Under the pieces are notes generated by a model that had not been told where the DNA came from, did no database searches, and saw only the letters and a program-made list of their open reading frames with translations. From positions 103,245 through 167,244 of the forward strand of contig NZ_MDEN01000054.1 in NCBI RefSeq assembly GCF_001705435.1: a stretch of 64,000 nucleotides of DNA, given 5' to 3'. Shown here piece after piece: positions 1 to 8,390 of the stretch; the stretch's first letter is position 1; the number at the start of each line of letters is the position of its first letter. The position numbers and the translations under genes are program-made. This DNA comes from Pseudomonas graminis. Its GTDB lineage: Bacteria; Pseudomonadota; Gammaproteobacteria; Pseudomonadales; Pseudomonadaceae.

Positions 1-682
1 CATCATCTCGGCGGCCATCGCCAACGGCGTGAAGAAGGTCGTCGCGCTGTCGACCGACAAGGCCGCCAGCCCGATCAATCTGTACGGCGCCACCAAGCTG
101 CTGTCGGACAAACTGTTCGTCGCCGCCAACAACATCGGCGGCGAGGAGCAGACGCGTTTTTCCGTGGTGCGATACGGCAACGTGGCCGGCTCCCGCGGCT
201 CGATCGTGCCGTTCTTCAACAAGCTGCTGGCGGGTGGGGCGGCTGAATTGCCGATCACCGACCCGCGCATGACGCGGTTCTGGATCACCCTCGACCACGG
301 TGTGGATTTCGTCATGCAGAGCTTCGAGCGCATGCACGGCGGCGAAGTGTTCGTGCCGAAGATTCCGTCGGTGCGCATCGTCGATCTGGCCCAGGCCATG
401 GCCCCCGACCTGCCGCACAAGATCGTCGGCATCCGTCCCGGGGAAAAACTCCACGAGCTGATGGTGCCCCAGGACGACGCGCGCATGACCCTGGAATTCG
501 ACGACCACTACACCATCGTGCCGTCGATTCGCTTCAACAACGTCGACACCGACTTCGCCGTCGACGCCACCGGCGCGCAGGGCAAAGCGGTTCACGACGA
601 CTTCGAGTACCGCTCCGACACCAACCCGGACTTCCTGTCGATCCGCCAGATCGGCGAGCTGCACGTTGACGTCCAGCCATGA
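1..682 (+). CDS. pseB: UDP-N-acetylglucosamine 4,6-dehydratase (inverting), 3' part
   Basis: PseB catalyses the first step of CMP-pseudaminic acid synthesis, dehydrating and C5-epimerising UDP-GlcNAc. The gene is cut by the window edge; the open frame runs in from base 2. The visible part of about 226 residues is the C-terminal portion of an extended short-chain dehydrogenase (Polysacc_synt_2 family). It has STDKAASPINLYGATK, which carries the catalytic Y-x-x-x-K pair, then VRYGNVAGSRGS and the RPGEKLHE segment typical of this family. The stop overlaps the pseC start by 4 bp (ATGA), so the two genes are probably translationally coupled. The family assignment is firm; the N-terminal Rossmann motif lies outside the window. 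Confidence 0.93.
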   Translation, partial: IISAAIANGVKKVVALSTDKAASPINLYGATKLLSDKLFVAANNIGGEEQTRFSVVRYGNVAGSRGSIVPFFNKLLAGGAAELPITDPRMTRFWITLDHGVDFVMQSFERMHGGEVFVPKIPSVRIVDLAQAMAPDLPHKIVGIRPGEKLHELMVPQDDARMTLEFDDHYTIVPSIRFNNVDTDFAVDATGAQGKAVHDDFEYRSDTNPDFLSIRQIGELHVDVQP

Positions 683-1857
683 TTCCGTACGGCAGGCAGA
701 GCGTTGATCAGGCCGACATCGACGCCGTTGTCGAGGTGTTGAAATCGGACTGGCTGACCCAGGGCCCAACCCTCGAACGCTTCGAAGCGGCCATGGCCGA
801 GCGCTGTGAAGCCGGTTTCGCGGTGGCCGTGTGCAACGCCACGGCGGCGCTGCACATTGCCTGTCTGGCGGCGGGACTGGGGCAGGGCGACTGGCTGTGG
901 ACCAGCCCGAATACGTTTCTGGCCTCGGCCAATTGCGGGCGCTATTGCGGCGCCGATGTGGATTTTGTCGACATCGACCCGCTGACCTGGAACCTCGACA
1001 CCGACGCCCTCGCGCGCAAGCTTGAAGTGGCGGCATCCAACGGCACGCTGCCCAAGGTGCTGGTGGCGGTGGCGTTTTCCGGCCAGAGCTGCGACATGCG
1101 CGCCATCGGCGAACTGGCCCGGCGTTACGGTTTTGTGGTGATCGAAGACGCCTCCCACGCGGTGGGCGCGGACTATGCGGGGCGCCCGGTAGGTTGCGGC
1201 GAATTCGCCGACATGACGGTGTTCAGCTTTCATCCGGTGAAGATCGTCACCACCGGCGAAGGCGGCATGGTGCTGACCAATCGCCCTGAACTGGCCGAAC
1301 ATTTGCGCCGCCTGCGCAGCCACGGCATGACCCGTGACCCGGGGCAGATGGACGAGCCCAGCCACGGCCCCTGGTATTACCAGCAAGTCGAGCTGGGCTT
1401 CAATTACCGCATGACCGACATGCAGGCGGCACTGGGGCTGTCGCAGCTGAACAAACTCGACGGTTTTCTGGGCCGGCGTCGGCAGTTGGTGGCGCGCTAT
1501 CAGACGCTGCTGGCCGACCTGCCGCTGACCTTGCCGACCCTTCAGGCTGAGGCCGATTCCGCGTGGCACTTGTACGTCGTGCGCCTGCAGACCGACCTGC
1601 TTGCGTTGAGCCATGGGCAAGTCTTCGAAGGCTTGCGCGGGGCAGGCATCGGCGTGAACGTGCACTACATCCCGGTCCATCTGCAGCCCTATTACCGCGA
1701 CCTGGGTTTCAACCCGGGTGATTTCCCCGAAGCCGAGGCTTATTACGCCCAAGCCATCAGCCTGCCGCTGTACCCGGCGATGACCGAAGCGCAGCAGGAT
1801 GACGTTGTTGAACAGCTTCACCGTTTGCTCGGCGAAACGCGCCCGGCGGCCACTTGA
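679..1857 (+). CDS. pseC: UDP-4-amino-4,6-dideoxy-N-acetyl-beta-L-altrosamine transaminase
   Basis: PseC is the PLP-dependent aminotransferase that converts the 4-keto product of PseB to the 4-amino sugar, the second step of pseudaminic acid synthesis. The 392-residue length is normal for the DegT/DnrJ/EryC1 family. The PLP-binding lysine is probably K188 in FSFHPVKIVTTGEGG, and the preceding VIEDASHAVGA segment has the cofactor-contacting Asp and His. The start ATG overlaps the pseB stop. ArnB-like or perosamine synthetase-like enzymes share this fold, but the position between pseB and pseF makes PseC the best call. Confidence 0.93.
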   Translation: MIPYGRQSVDQADIDAVVEVLKSDWLTQGPTLERFEAAMAERCEAGFAVAVCNATAALHIACLAAGLGQGDWLWTSPNTFLASANCGRYCGADVDFVDIDPLTWNLDTDALARKLEVAASNGTLPKVLVAVAFSGQSCDMRAIGELARRYGFVVIEDASHAVGADYAGRPVGCGEFADMTVFSFHPVKIVTTGEGGMVLTNRPELAEHLRRLRSHGMTRDPGQMDEPSHGPWYYQQVELGFNYRMTDMQAALGLSQLNKLDGFLGRRRQLVARYQTLLADLPLTLPTLQAEADSAWHLYVVRLQTDLLALSHGQVFEGLRGAGIGVNVHYIPVHLQPYYRDLGFNPGDFPEAEAYYAQAISLPLYPAMTEAQQDDVVEQLHRLLGETRPAAT

Positions 1858-1887
1858 TGCGAACGAACCCATGACAGGCCCACGAGC

Positions 1888-2586
1888 ATGAGCGCCGTCG
1901 CCATCATCCCCGCACGGGGCGGCAGTCAGCGCATCCCGCGCAAGAACATCAAGCTGTTCAACGGCGAGCCGATGATCGCGTATTCCATTCGTGCTGCGCG
2001 GGCGAGCGGGGTGTTTGATCAGATCGTGGTCAGCACCGACGACGAAGAAATCGCTGATGTTGCCCGCGATTGTGGCGCTGACGTGCCGTTCATGCGCCCG
2101 GCGGACCTGGCCGACGCTTTCACTGGCACGGCGGCAGTGATTCAACACGCGCTTTGCGCACTTGATCAGCACTTTGATTACGCTTGCTGCCTCTACGCCA
2201 CCGCGCCGCTGTTGCAGGCGCGTTATTTGCGTCATGGCTTGGAAGTACTCGAAGCCGATGCGGCAAAATCCTATGCGTTCTCGGTGTGCAGCTTCGGCTT
2301 CCCGGTGCAGCGTGCGTTGTTGATCGACAGCGACGGCAGCCTGTGCGCGATGCACCCGGAATTTCGCAGCGTGCGTTCCCAGGATCTGCCCGTCGCCTAT
2401 CAGGACGCCGGCCAGTTCTACTGGGGCCGCAGCGACGCCTGGCGGCGTGGCGACACGGTGTTTTCCGAGCTCAGCCTGCCGGTGATTCTGCCCCGGCATC
2501 TGGTGCAGGACATCGACAGCCCGGAAGACTGGTTGCGCGCGGAATACCTGTACGCCGCGCTCAAGGCCGGTGGGGAGCTGCAATGA
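1888..2586 (+). CDS. pseF: Pseudaminic acid cytidylyltransferase
   Basis: PseF activates pseudaminic acid with CTP to CMP-pseudaminic acid, the donor for flagellin glycosylation. The protein has 232 residues and opens with the nucleotide-binding IIPARGGSQRIPRKN signature of CMP-sugar synthetases, followed by STDDEEIADVA and DVPFMRPADLA. CMP-sialic acid synthetases (NeuA) share these motifs; the neighbours pseB, pseC, pseG and pseI decide in favour of PseF. The stop overlaps the start of pseG (ATGATG). Confidence 0.92.
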   Translation: MSAVAIIPARGGSQRIPRKNIKLFNGEPMIAYSIRAARASGVFDQIVVSTDDEEIADVARDCGADVPFMRPADLADAFTGTAAVIQHALCALDQHFDYACCLYATAPLLQARYLRHGLEVLEADAAKSYAFSVCSFGFPVQRALLIDSDGSLCAMHPEFRSVRSQDLPVAYQDAGQFYWGRSDAWRRGDTVFSELSLPVILPRHLVQDIDSPEDWLRAEYLYAALKAGGELQ

Positions 2587-3689
2587 TGCGCGTACTGATC
2601 CGCGCCGACGCCTCGGTGACCATCGGCAGCGGCCACATCGCCCGCTGCCTCACGCTCGCCAACACGCTGCGTGCAGATGGCGCCGATGTGCGCTTTGCCT
2701 GCCGCGAATTGCCGGGGCATCTGCTTCAGCGGCTGGCGGATCAGGGCTATGTTGCCTACGCCCTGCCGGCACGCTATGGCGCGCAGGAAGACCAGGACAT
2801 CGAAGCAGCGTTGCCTTGGCAGGCGGACCTGTCTGCCCTGGCCGAAGAGCTTGAGGATGAGCCCCTCTTTGACTGGCTGATCGTTGATCATTACGGTCTG
2901 GATGCACGCTGGGAAACGGCGGCGCGCGGTCTCGCCGATCGAGTGATGGCGATCGACGACTTGGCCAACCGGCCCCATTCGGTTGAAGTGTTGCTCGACC
3001 AGAATTACAGCGCGCAGGCGCTGAATCAGCCCTACGCCCCCTGGATCGACCGTGAGTGCCAGGCGTTTCTGGGGCCGCGATTTGCCCTGCTGCGCGACGA
3101 GTTTCAGTGCGACCCCATCGCGATCAAGCCGCGTGTCGAACGGGTGCTGGTCAACTTCGGTGGCTTCGATGCGGCCGGGCAGGTGTACGCCACGATGCTG
3201 GCGCTTCAAGGCTTCGATGATCTGCAGGTGGATTTCGTCGCCGGTTTGCACAACCCCCACTGGGCGGCGATGAGCGATCTCGCAGCCTCTCGGCCTGAGT
3301 GGCATTTGCACACGCTGACCGGTGATTTTTTCGCGCTGATGCAGGCGGCCGATCTGTTTATCGGCGCCGGCGGCGGCACCACCTGGGAGCGCGCGGCGTT
3401 GGGTTTGCCGACGATCTGTATTTCGGTGGCGAACAATCAGCAGCTCAATGCGCAATTGCTGGCCGAGGCCGGTGTGCATGTGTACCTCGGGCCCCATGTG
3501 CAGCTTGAGGCCGGGCGTTTGCGTGATGCGATCGGGCAGCTGTGGGGTGATGCCGCTTTACGCCGGTCCTTCGCCGAACAGTCGAGGTTGTTGGTGGATG
3601 GCCGTGGTGCCCGGCGCATCGCTGATGCATTGGCGGCCCTGGTCAACCCAGACAGTCCAGCTACCGCCGTAACGCGGCAGGGCGCATGA
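2583..3689 (+). CDS. pseG: UDP-2,4-diacetamido-2,4,6-trideoxy-beta-L-altropyranose hydrolase
   Basis: PseG removes UDP from the 2,4-diacetamido sugar before condensation by PseI. The start is one of two adjacent in-frame ATGs, 2583 or 2586, giving 367-368 residues; both lie at the pseF stop. The N-terminus has RADASVTIGSGHIARC with the GSGH histidine expected to be catalytic, and a GT-B-like second half with GAGGGTTWERAALGLP, the nucleotide-binding loop. At 368 residues it is longer than the shortest family members (about 275), but the extra length is not a recognisable PseH acetyltransferase domain. An open frame extends upstream to 2184 inside pseF, but that is frame overlap. Confidence 0.9.
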   Translation: MMRVLIRADASVTIGSGHIARCLTLANTLRADGADVRFACRELPGHLLQRLADQGYVAYALPARYGAQEDQDIEAALPWQADLSALAEELEDEPLFDWLIVDHYGLDARWETAARGLADRVMAIDDLANRPHSVEVLLDQNYSAQALNQPYAPWIDRECQAFLGPRFALLRDEFQCDPIAIKPRVERVLVNFGGFDAAGQVYATMLALQGFDDLQVDFVAGLHNPHWAAMSDLAASRPEWHLHTLTGDFFALMQAADLFIGAGGGTTWERAALGLPTICISVANNQQLNAQLLAEAGVHVYLGPHVQLEAGRLRDAIGQLWGDAALRRSFAEQSRLLVDGRGARRIADALAALVNPDSPATAVTRQGA

Positions 3690-3759
3690 GCCGCTGCCCG
3701 TTCCTATTTTTATCGTCCGGCCTTGGGCCGACCGACGTCACTGCAACGAGTGAGCAACG

Positions 3760-4812
3760 ATGACTTCTTTCAAGATCGGTTCCCGAACCATCGGCCCCGA
3801 CGCGCCGCCGTTCATCATCGCCGAGATGAGCGGCAACCATAACCAGTCGCTGGATCAAGCGTTGCGCATCGTCGAGGCGGCGGCCAGGGCGGGCGCCCAT
3901 GCCCTCAAACTGCAAACCTACACCGCCGATACCATGACCCTGGACATCGCCGAGGGTGAGTTCTTCATCAAGGACCCCAACAGTTTGTGGGCCGGGACCT
4001 CGCTGTATGCGCTGTATGAACAGGCGCACACGCCGTGGGAGTGGCACGCGCCGATCTTCGCCCGGGCCAAAGAGTTGGGGCTGCTGGCGTTTTCCACGCC
4101 CTTTGATGAGTCCGCCGTGGACTTTCTCGAAAGCCTCGACGTGCCGGCCTACAAGATCGCCAGCTTTGAAAACACCGACATCCCGCTGATCCGCAAAGTG
4201 GCGGCGATCGGCAAGCCGATGATCATTTCCACCGGCATGGCCAGCATCGCCGAGCTGGATGAGAGCGTGCGCGCGGCGCGGGCCGCAGGCTGCAAGGATC
4301 TGGTGCTGCTGAAATGCACCAGCACCTACCCGGCGACCCCGGCCAACAGCCACGTGCGCACGATTCCGCACATGGCCGGCTTATTTGGCTGCCAGGTGGG
4401 GTTGTCGGATCACACCATGGGCGTCGGCGTGTCGGTGGCGGCAGTGGCCATGGGTGCGACGGTGATCGAAAAACACTTCACCCTCGACCGCGCTGATGGC
4501 GGGGTCGACGCCAGTTTTTCCCTGGAACCGGCGGAAATGGCCAGCCTGGTCATCGAAACCGAGCGGGCCTGGCAAGGCATGGGCCACGTGCAGTACGGCG
4601 CGACCGAAGCCGAACAGAAATCGCTGCAATACCGCCGCTCGTTGTACGTGGTGCGAGACATCGCCGAGGGCGAGGCTTTCAGCCCGGACAACATCCGCGC
4701 CATCCGCCCCGGCCTCGGTTTGGCGCCCAAACACATCGATGCCGTGCTGGGGAGCAAAGCCCGACACGCACTGAACCGCGGGACCGCGTTGAGTTGGGAT
4801 GTGGTGGGTTGA
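3760..4812 (+). CDS. pseI: Pseudaminic acid synthase
   Basis: PseI condenses 2,4-diacetamido-2,4,6-trideoxy-L-altrose with phosphoenolpyruvate to give pseudaminic acid. The 350 residues contain a NeuB-type TIM barrel (IIAEMSGNHNQS near the N-terminus, KIASFENTDIPLI, STGMASIAELDE, GLSDHTMG, VIEKHFTLDR) and a C-terminal SAF/antifreeze-like domain from about residue 290. The Glu and His of VIEKHFTLDR and the Asn/His near the N-terminus are metal or PEP contacts in the family. It lies 70 bp after pseG with no gene between. It is the last pse gene before the REPIN array. Confidence 0.94.
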   Translation: MTSFKIGSRTIGPDAPPFIIAEMSGNHNQSLDQALRIVEAAARAGAHALKLQTYTADTMTLDIAEGEFFIKDPNSLWAGTSLYALYEQAHTPWEWHAPIFARAKELGLLAFSTPFDESAVDFLESLDVPAYKIASFENTDIPLIRKVAAIGKPMIISTGMASIAELDESVRAARAAGCKDLVLLKCTSTYPATPANSHVRTIPHMAGLFGCQVGLSDHTMGVGVSVAAVAMGATVIEKHFTLDRADGGVDASFSLEPAEMASLVIETERAWQGMGHVQYGATEAEQKSLQYRRSLYVVRDIAEGEAFSPDNIRAIRPGLGLAPKHIDAVLGSKARHALNRGTALSWDVVG

Positions 4813-4860
4813 GTGAAGGCTGGACCGGCATCACTTGGGAATTGCGCTGTGAGCACGAAT

Positions 4861-5363
4861 GTGGGACCGGCTTTAGCCGGGAAGACGGCATACGCTACAC
4901 CGCAAAATCGAGGGTGCATGTAATGGCCTCTTCCCGGCTGAAGCCGGTCTCACTAAAGCACGCGTGCAGTCAGTGAGATTGGTTGTGAACACGAATGTAG
5001 GACCGGCTTTAGCCGGGAAGACGGCAGGCGTCACACCGCAAAAATGACGGTGCATATCAGGGCCTCTTCCCGGCTAAAGCCAATCCCACTGAAGCACGCG
5101 TGCAGCCAGTGAGATTGGCGGTGAACACGAATGTAGGACCGGCGTTCTCCGGGAAGACGGCATTCGTCACACCGCGAAAATCTAGGGTGCATATAAGGGC
5201 CTCTTCCCGGCTAAAGCCAGTCCCACTAAAGCACGCGTGCAGCCAGTGAGATTGGCGGTGAGCACCACTGTAGGACCGGCTTTAGCCGGGAAGACGGCAG
5301 GCGTCACACCGCAAAAATGACGGTGCATATCAGGGCCTCTTCCCGGCTAAAGCCGGTCCTACT
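4861..5363 (+). repeat. Tandem array of four REPIN units (about 136 bp each)
   Basis: Four near-identical units start at 4861, 4997, 5133 and 5270, a period of 136-137 bp. Each unit has a REP core (GGACCGGCTTTAGCCGGGA) followed about 60-70 bp later by the inverted core (TCCCGGCTAAAGCCGGTCC), which is the REPIN layout, plus a spacer with AAGCACGCGTGCAG. Unit three has a degenerate left core (GGCGTTCTCCGGGA). The array fills most of the gap between pseI and the KASIII gene; short open frames in it are repeat sequence, not genes. Confidence 0.92.
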
Positions 5364-5682
5364 AAACAGCGCGTTGAAGCTCGACCACACGCCACATTCC
5401 TGTGACATCTTCATGTCAATCACCTGTCTGAGCAGCGATCTGATGTTGCGCGGCACCCGTCGGTCAGCTAAAAGCTTGTAAAACTTTTGGTGACCTGTGG
5501 GTCATAACGGGCATCTTCACTGTATCGTGTTGGCGGTCCGTGACGTCCTCGGGCTGATTCCAGAGCGATTCTGGTGTCGCCCTGACCTGTACGTTGCCTT
5601 TTTTTCAGGCCGCAAGCCCCGGATTTTCAACGCCCCGCCTAACCGCGCCGGGTGATGTTCAGCAGTTTTTTATTGGGAAGCC
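5364..5682. other. Gap upstream of the KASIII gene
   Basis: About 320 bp between the REPIN array and the KASIII gene. I see no open frame worth calling. A CTGTGACATCTTCATGTCA segment near 5400 is a loose inverted repeat. The stretch around 5475-5515 is AT-richer than its surroundings and is the most likely promoter position, but I could not fix a clean -35/-10 pair. Confidence 0.4.
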
Positions 5683-6618
5683 ATGATGATTGGCATCAAG
5701 AGCATAGCGAGTTATGTGCCCACGGTCGGCGTCGACAATTACGCCCAGGGTGCCAAATTCGGAAAGGATGAAGACTTCATCCTTGGCAAGATCGGTTCTG
5801 CTTTTCTGCCGCGCAAAGACGACACCCAGGAAACCTCGGACCTGTGCGTCGAAGCGGTCAACCAGCTGTTCGCCAACAACCCCGGTCTCTCGCGGGACGC
5901 CATCGACGCACTGATCGTCGTCACCCAAAACGGTGACGAAGAAGGCCTGCCGCACACGGCCGCCATCGTTCAACACAAACTCGGCCTGCCGACCCACGTC
6001 GCCGCGTTCGACATTTCCCTGGGTTGCTCGGGCTACGTCTACGGCATCTATGCGCTGAAAGGCTTCATGGAAGCGACCGGCCTGAAAAACGGCCTGCTGG
6101 TCACCGCCGACCCGTATTCGAAGATCGTCGACCCGGAAGACCGCAACACCACCATGCTCTTCGGCGACGCCTCCACCGCCACTTGGATGAGCGACGACGC
6201 CCCGTGGCAGTTGGGCAAATCCAAGTTTGGCACCGACGGCTCCGGCGCAGAGTTCCTCAAGACGACCGACGGCGCGTTCTACATGAACGGGCGTCAGGTG
6301 TTCAACTTCGCGCTGGTCAAAGTGCCCTCGCACCTCAACGAATTGCTCGAAGACTCCGGCCTGCAATCCTCCGACGTCGATGCGTTCTGCATTCACCAGG
6401 GCAGCGCGGCCATCGTCGATGCGGTCGCCCGTCGGTTCGAGGACGGCAAGTCGCCGGAGAAGTTCGTCAAGGACATGCTCGAGACCGGCAACACGGTGTC
6501 GTCCAGCATTCCGCTGCTGCTGGAAAAACACGTCATGAACGCCACCTGGAAGCGCATCGCGGTCAGCGGTTTCGGCGTGGGCTTGTCGTGGGGCTCGGCG
6601 ATCCTTTATCGTCCCTGA
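5683..6618 (+). CDS. 3-oxoacyl-ACP synthase III family protein (FabH-like)
   Basis: A KASIII-type thiolase-fold enzyme of 311 residues. The Cys-His-Asn triad is present: C115 in DISLGCSGYVYG, H238 in FCIHQGS and N270 in ETGNTVSSS. Such enzymes start acyl chains by condensing acyl-CoA with malonyl-ACP. Its place in a flagellar glycosylation locus recalls orf3 of the P. syringae flagellin glycosylation island, also a KASIII homologue. I infer it supplies an acyl group for the glycan sugar rather than serving bulk fatty acid synthesis. The start is one of two adjacent ATGs (5683 or 5686). A strong terminator follows. Confidence 0.85.
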   Translation: MMIGIKSIASYVPTVGVDNYAQGAKFGKDEDFILGKIGSAFLPRKDDTQETSDLCVEAVNQLFANNPGLSRDAIDALIVVTQNGDEEGLPHTAAIVQHKLGLPTHVAAFDISLGCSGYVYGIYALKGFMEATGLKNGLLVTADPYSKIVDPEDRNTTMLFGDASTATWMSDDAPWQLGKSKFGTDGSGAEFLKTTDGAFYMNGRQVFNFALVKVPSHLNELLEDSGLQSSDVDAFCIHQGSAAIVDAVARRFEDGKSPEKFVKDMLETGNTVSSSIPLLLEKHVMNATWKRIAVSGFGVGLSWGSAILYRP

Positions 6619-6650
6619 CAGCGAATCACCGGGCTGCCTCCAGCCTGCAC

Positions 6651-6684
6651 AACGGCGACGCTGATGACTCAGGTCGCCGTTTTG
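6651..6684 (+). terminator. Intrinsic terminator after the KASIII gene
   Basis: A nested stem pairs AACGGCGAC (6651-6659) with GTCGCCGTT (6673-6681), extended inward by CTGA/TCAG, and is followed by a T-rich tract. It separates the KASIII gene from the Maf gene. Confidence 0.8.
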
Positions 6685-6719
6685 CTTTCTGCACTTCCCC
6701 CAGGAAAAGGATTGCCATC

Positions 6720-8015
6720 ATGAGCGAGATTCTCCAGCACAACCTCGCCGTGATCGAACAGCGCTGGCCTGACGTGGCCCAGCGGTTGCGGGCCGAAAAC
6801 GTCGAATCCATTCCCGCGCAGTTGATCGAAGGCCGACAATCGACCCTCAGCATTGGCGGCATTCAGCTCACCAGCCGCCATGATCGCCTCGCCGAAGCGC
6901 AAACCCAGGCGCAAAGCCTCCCCGCCAACAGCCCCGTCGTTCATCTTTACGGCACCGCCCTCGGCGATCTGCAGCGGGTATTGCTGGCCGAACCCTCTCT
7001 GCAAACGCTGCACGTCCACATCCTCAACGGCGCGTTGTTTGCCCTGGTGCTGCAACTGCTGGAACAGGATGACTGGCTGTCCGACCCCCGCGTGAGCCTC
7101 GCCTATGCCGACGCCCGCAGCGAGATTCAGCTGCCATTCTTCGCACTGCCGGCCGAACTGGTGCTGGCCGACGACAGCAGCGCGCGGATCCGCGATCGGC
7201 TGGTCAGCGAAGTACACGTCAACTTCAACAACCAGGCGTTCGCCGCCGACACCCCCGACAACGCGCGCCTGCTGGAGCAGGGCAGGGCGCTTGTGCAGCG
7301 GGACACCGATGTCGCTGCGTTGTTTGCCACGCAGTCGGGGTGTGACGTGTTCGTCATCGCGACGGGGCCAAGTCTGCAACAGCATTTGCCGCGCCTGTTG
7401 AGCACGTCAAACAGCGCCAACCGGCCGCTGATTATCTGCGTCGACACGGCCTATGTGCCGCTGCGCAACCAGGGCATCAGGCCGGACGTGGTGGTGAGCA
7501 TCGACCACCGCATCACCCCCCGGCATCTCCCCACCGAGGATTCGGCGCACATCGCGCTGGTCTATGTGCCGGGCCAAGACGCGGGAATGCTGGGGGCATG
7601 GCAAGGCCCGCGCTACGTCGGCTATTCCAGCAGCCCGCTGTATGCCCGGCTGCGGGAGCAGATCCCCAAGGCCACCTTGCATGTGGGCGGCAGCGTCATT
7701 CATCCCGCCGTCGATCTCGCCGTCAAAATGGGCGCCGCGCGGATTACCCTGTTCGGCGCCGACTTCGCCTTCCCCGGCGGCAAGACCCACACCGGCTGGC
7801 AGGACGGCGACCTGGGGCCTGCCCTGAGCATCGCCAAACACTGGGTGCGCGACGGGCGGGGCCAAAAGGTCAAGACGCAGCTCAATTTCCGCAGCTACCT
7901 CATCGAACTCGAACGCTTCATCGCCCGCCACCCAGAGGTCATGTTCCTCAACACCAGCCGCGACGGTGCGCTGATCGCCGGCGCCAGCTTCGACCCTGAC
8001 TGGACCGCGCCATGA
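6720..8015 (+). CDS. Motility-associated factor (Maf, DUF115/MAF_flag10) glycosyltransferase
   Basis: Maf proteins are the proposed transferases that attach pseudaminic or legionaminic acid to flagellin Ser/Thr residues in the cytoplasm. The ATG at 6720 follows an AGGAAAAGG ribosome-binding site and gives 431 residues; a longer open frame back to 6024 runs through the KASIII gene and is rejected. The central segment DVFVIATGPSLQQHLPRL is the nucleotide-binding motif of the MAF_flag10 domain, followed by RPDVVVSIDH and GGSVIHPAVDLAVKMGA. It is shorter than Campylobacter and Helicobacter Maf proteins (often over 600 residues). The stop overlaps the next small gene. Confidence 0.85.
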   Translation: MSEILQHNLAVIEQRWPDVAQRLRAENVESIPAQLIEGRQSTLSIGGIQLTSRHDRLAEAQTQAQSLPANSPVVHLYGTALGDLQRVLLAEPSLQTLHVHILNGALFALVLQLLEQDDWLSDPRVSLAYADARSEIQLPFFALPAELVLADDSSARIRDRLVSEVHVNFNNQAFAADTPDNARLLEQGRALVQRDTDVAALFATQSGCDVFVIATGPSLQQHLPRLLSTSNSANRPLIICVDTAYVPLRNQGIRPDVVVSIDHRITPRHLPTEDSAHIALVYVPGQDAGMLGAWQGPRYVGYSSSPLYARLREQIPKATLHVGGSVIHPAVDLAVKMGAARITLFGADFAFPGGKTHTGWQDGDLGPALSIAKHWVRDGRGQKVKTQLNFRSYLIELERFIARHPEVMFLNTSRDGALIAGASFDPDWTAP

Positions 8016-8272
8016 CCCTGCCTGAACACGTCGTAGAAGAAGCCCGCGAATGCGCGAAGCTGTTCCGCCTGGGCCGCGATATTGAAGGGGCCTTGCAAAT
8101 GGTCGAACTGATTGACCGGTCGCTGCCACTGATGGACGGGGCTTCTGTGGAAAGACAGGCTGAATGGGGGAGGGTGTTGAGTGCGATTCTGGCGTGCCAG
8201 GAGCGGCAGGATTGGTTGGGGGTGGCGGATTGGCTGCAGGTCGAATTGGTAGAAATAGTGAGTCACGTCTGA
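8012..8272 (+). CDS. Hypothetical 86-residue protein coupled to Maf
   Basis: A small soluble, probably helical protein of 86 residues, with no signal peptide or membrane segment. Its ATG overlaps the Maf stop (ATGA), so it is almost certainly co-translated with Maf. It is acidic and rich in Leu, Glu and Trp (LGVADWLQVELVE near the C-terminus). I do not recognise a family. The context suggests a partner or chaperone of the glycosyltransferase, or a flagellar accessory factor; this is inference only. Confidence 0.7.
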   Translation: MTLPEHVVEEARECAKLFRLGRDIEGALQMVELIDRSLPLMDGASVERQAEWGRVLSAILACQERQDWLGVADWLQVELVEIVSHV

Positions 8273-8290
8273 GTCGTCCGTGGCTGTAGC

Positions 8291-8331
8291 CTACGACCAA
8301 TGCTGCAAAAAAATCGCGACATTGGTCGTAG
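8291..8331. terminator. Inverted repeat between convergent genes
   Basis: A perfect 12-bp inverted repeat, CTACGACCAATG (8291-8302) and CATTGGTCGTAG (8320-8331), with a 17-nt spacer that contains A7. It lies between the ends of the plus-strand 86-aa gene and the minus-strand gene at 8391. It probably serves as a terminator, or is an intergenic repeat of the genus. Confidence 0.55.
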
Positions 8332-8390
8332 ATTCATCGAACGCTATATGTACACGCCGTCAATTTCCTTATCTAGCGCTTCAGTGGGTA

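Noticed and set aside
592..2583. A 663-residue minus-strand open frame opposite pseC and pseF.
   Set aside because: It lies wholly antisense to two well-recognised genes, has the Arg/His/Gln/Val-rich composition typical of antisense frames in high-GC DNA, and has no recognisable domain. The same holds for the long minus-strand frames opposite fliF-fliH, fliI, hsbR, fliK, fliM, cheA, flhA and others.
2583..3759. A fused PseH acetyltransferase domain at the end of PseG, or a pseH gene before pseI.
   Set aside because: PseG ends soon after its nucleotide-binding region, and the gap to pseI is only 70 bp. No GNAT pattern is visible.
4861..5363. A possible CRISPR-like or integron-like array.
   Set aside because: The repeated units are REPINs with conserved spacers, not unique ones, and no integrase or cas gene is near.
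5400..5530. A sigma-28 or sigma-70 promoter for the KASIII gene.
   Set aside because: TAAAA and TTGTAA stretches occur, but no spacing gives an acceptable second element, so I did not call one.
6024..6719. An N-terminal extension of the Maf gene by about 230 codons.
   Set aside because: The extension is the +1 frame of the KASIII gene and includes the terminator at 6651-6684; the ATG at 6720 has a good ribosome-binding site and begins the recognisable protein.
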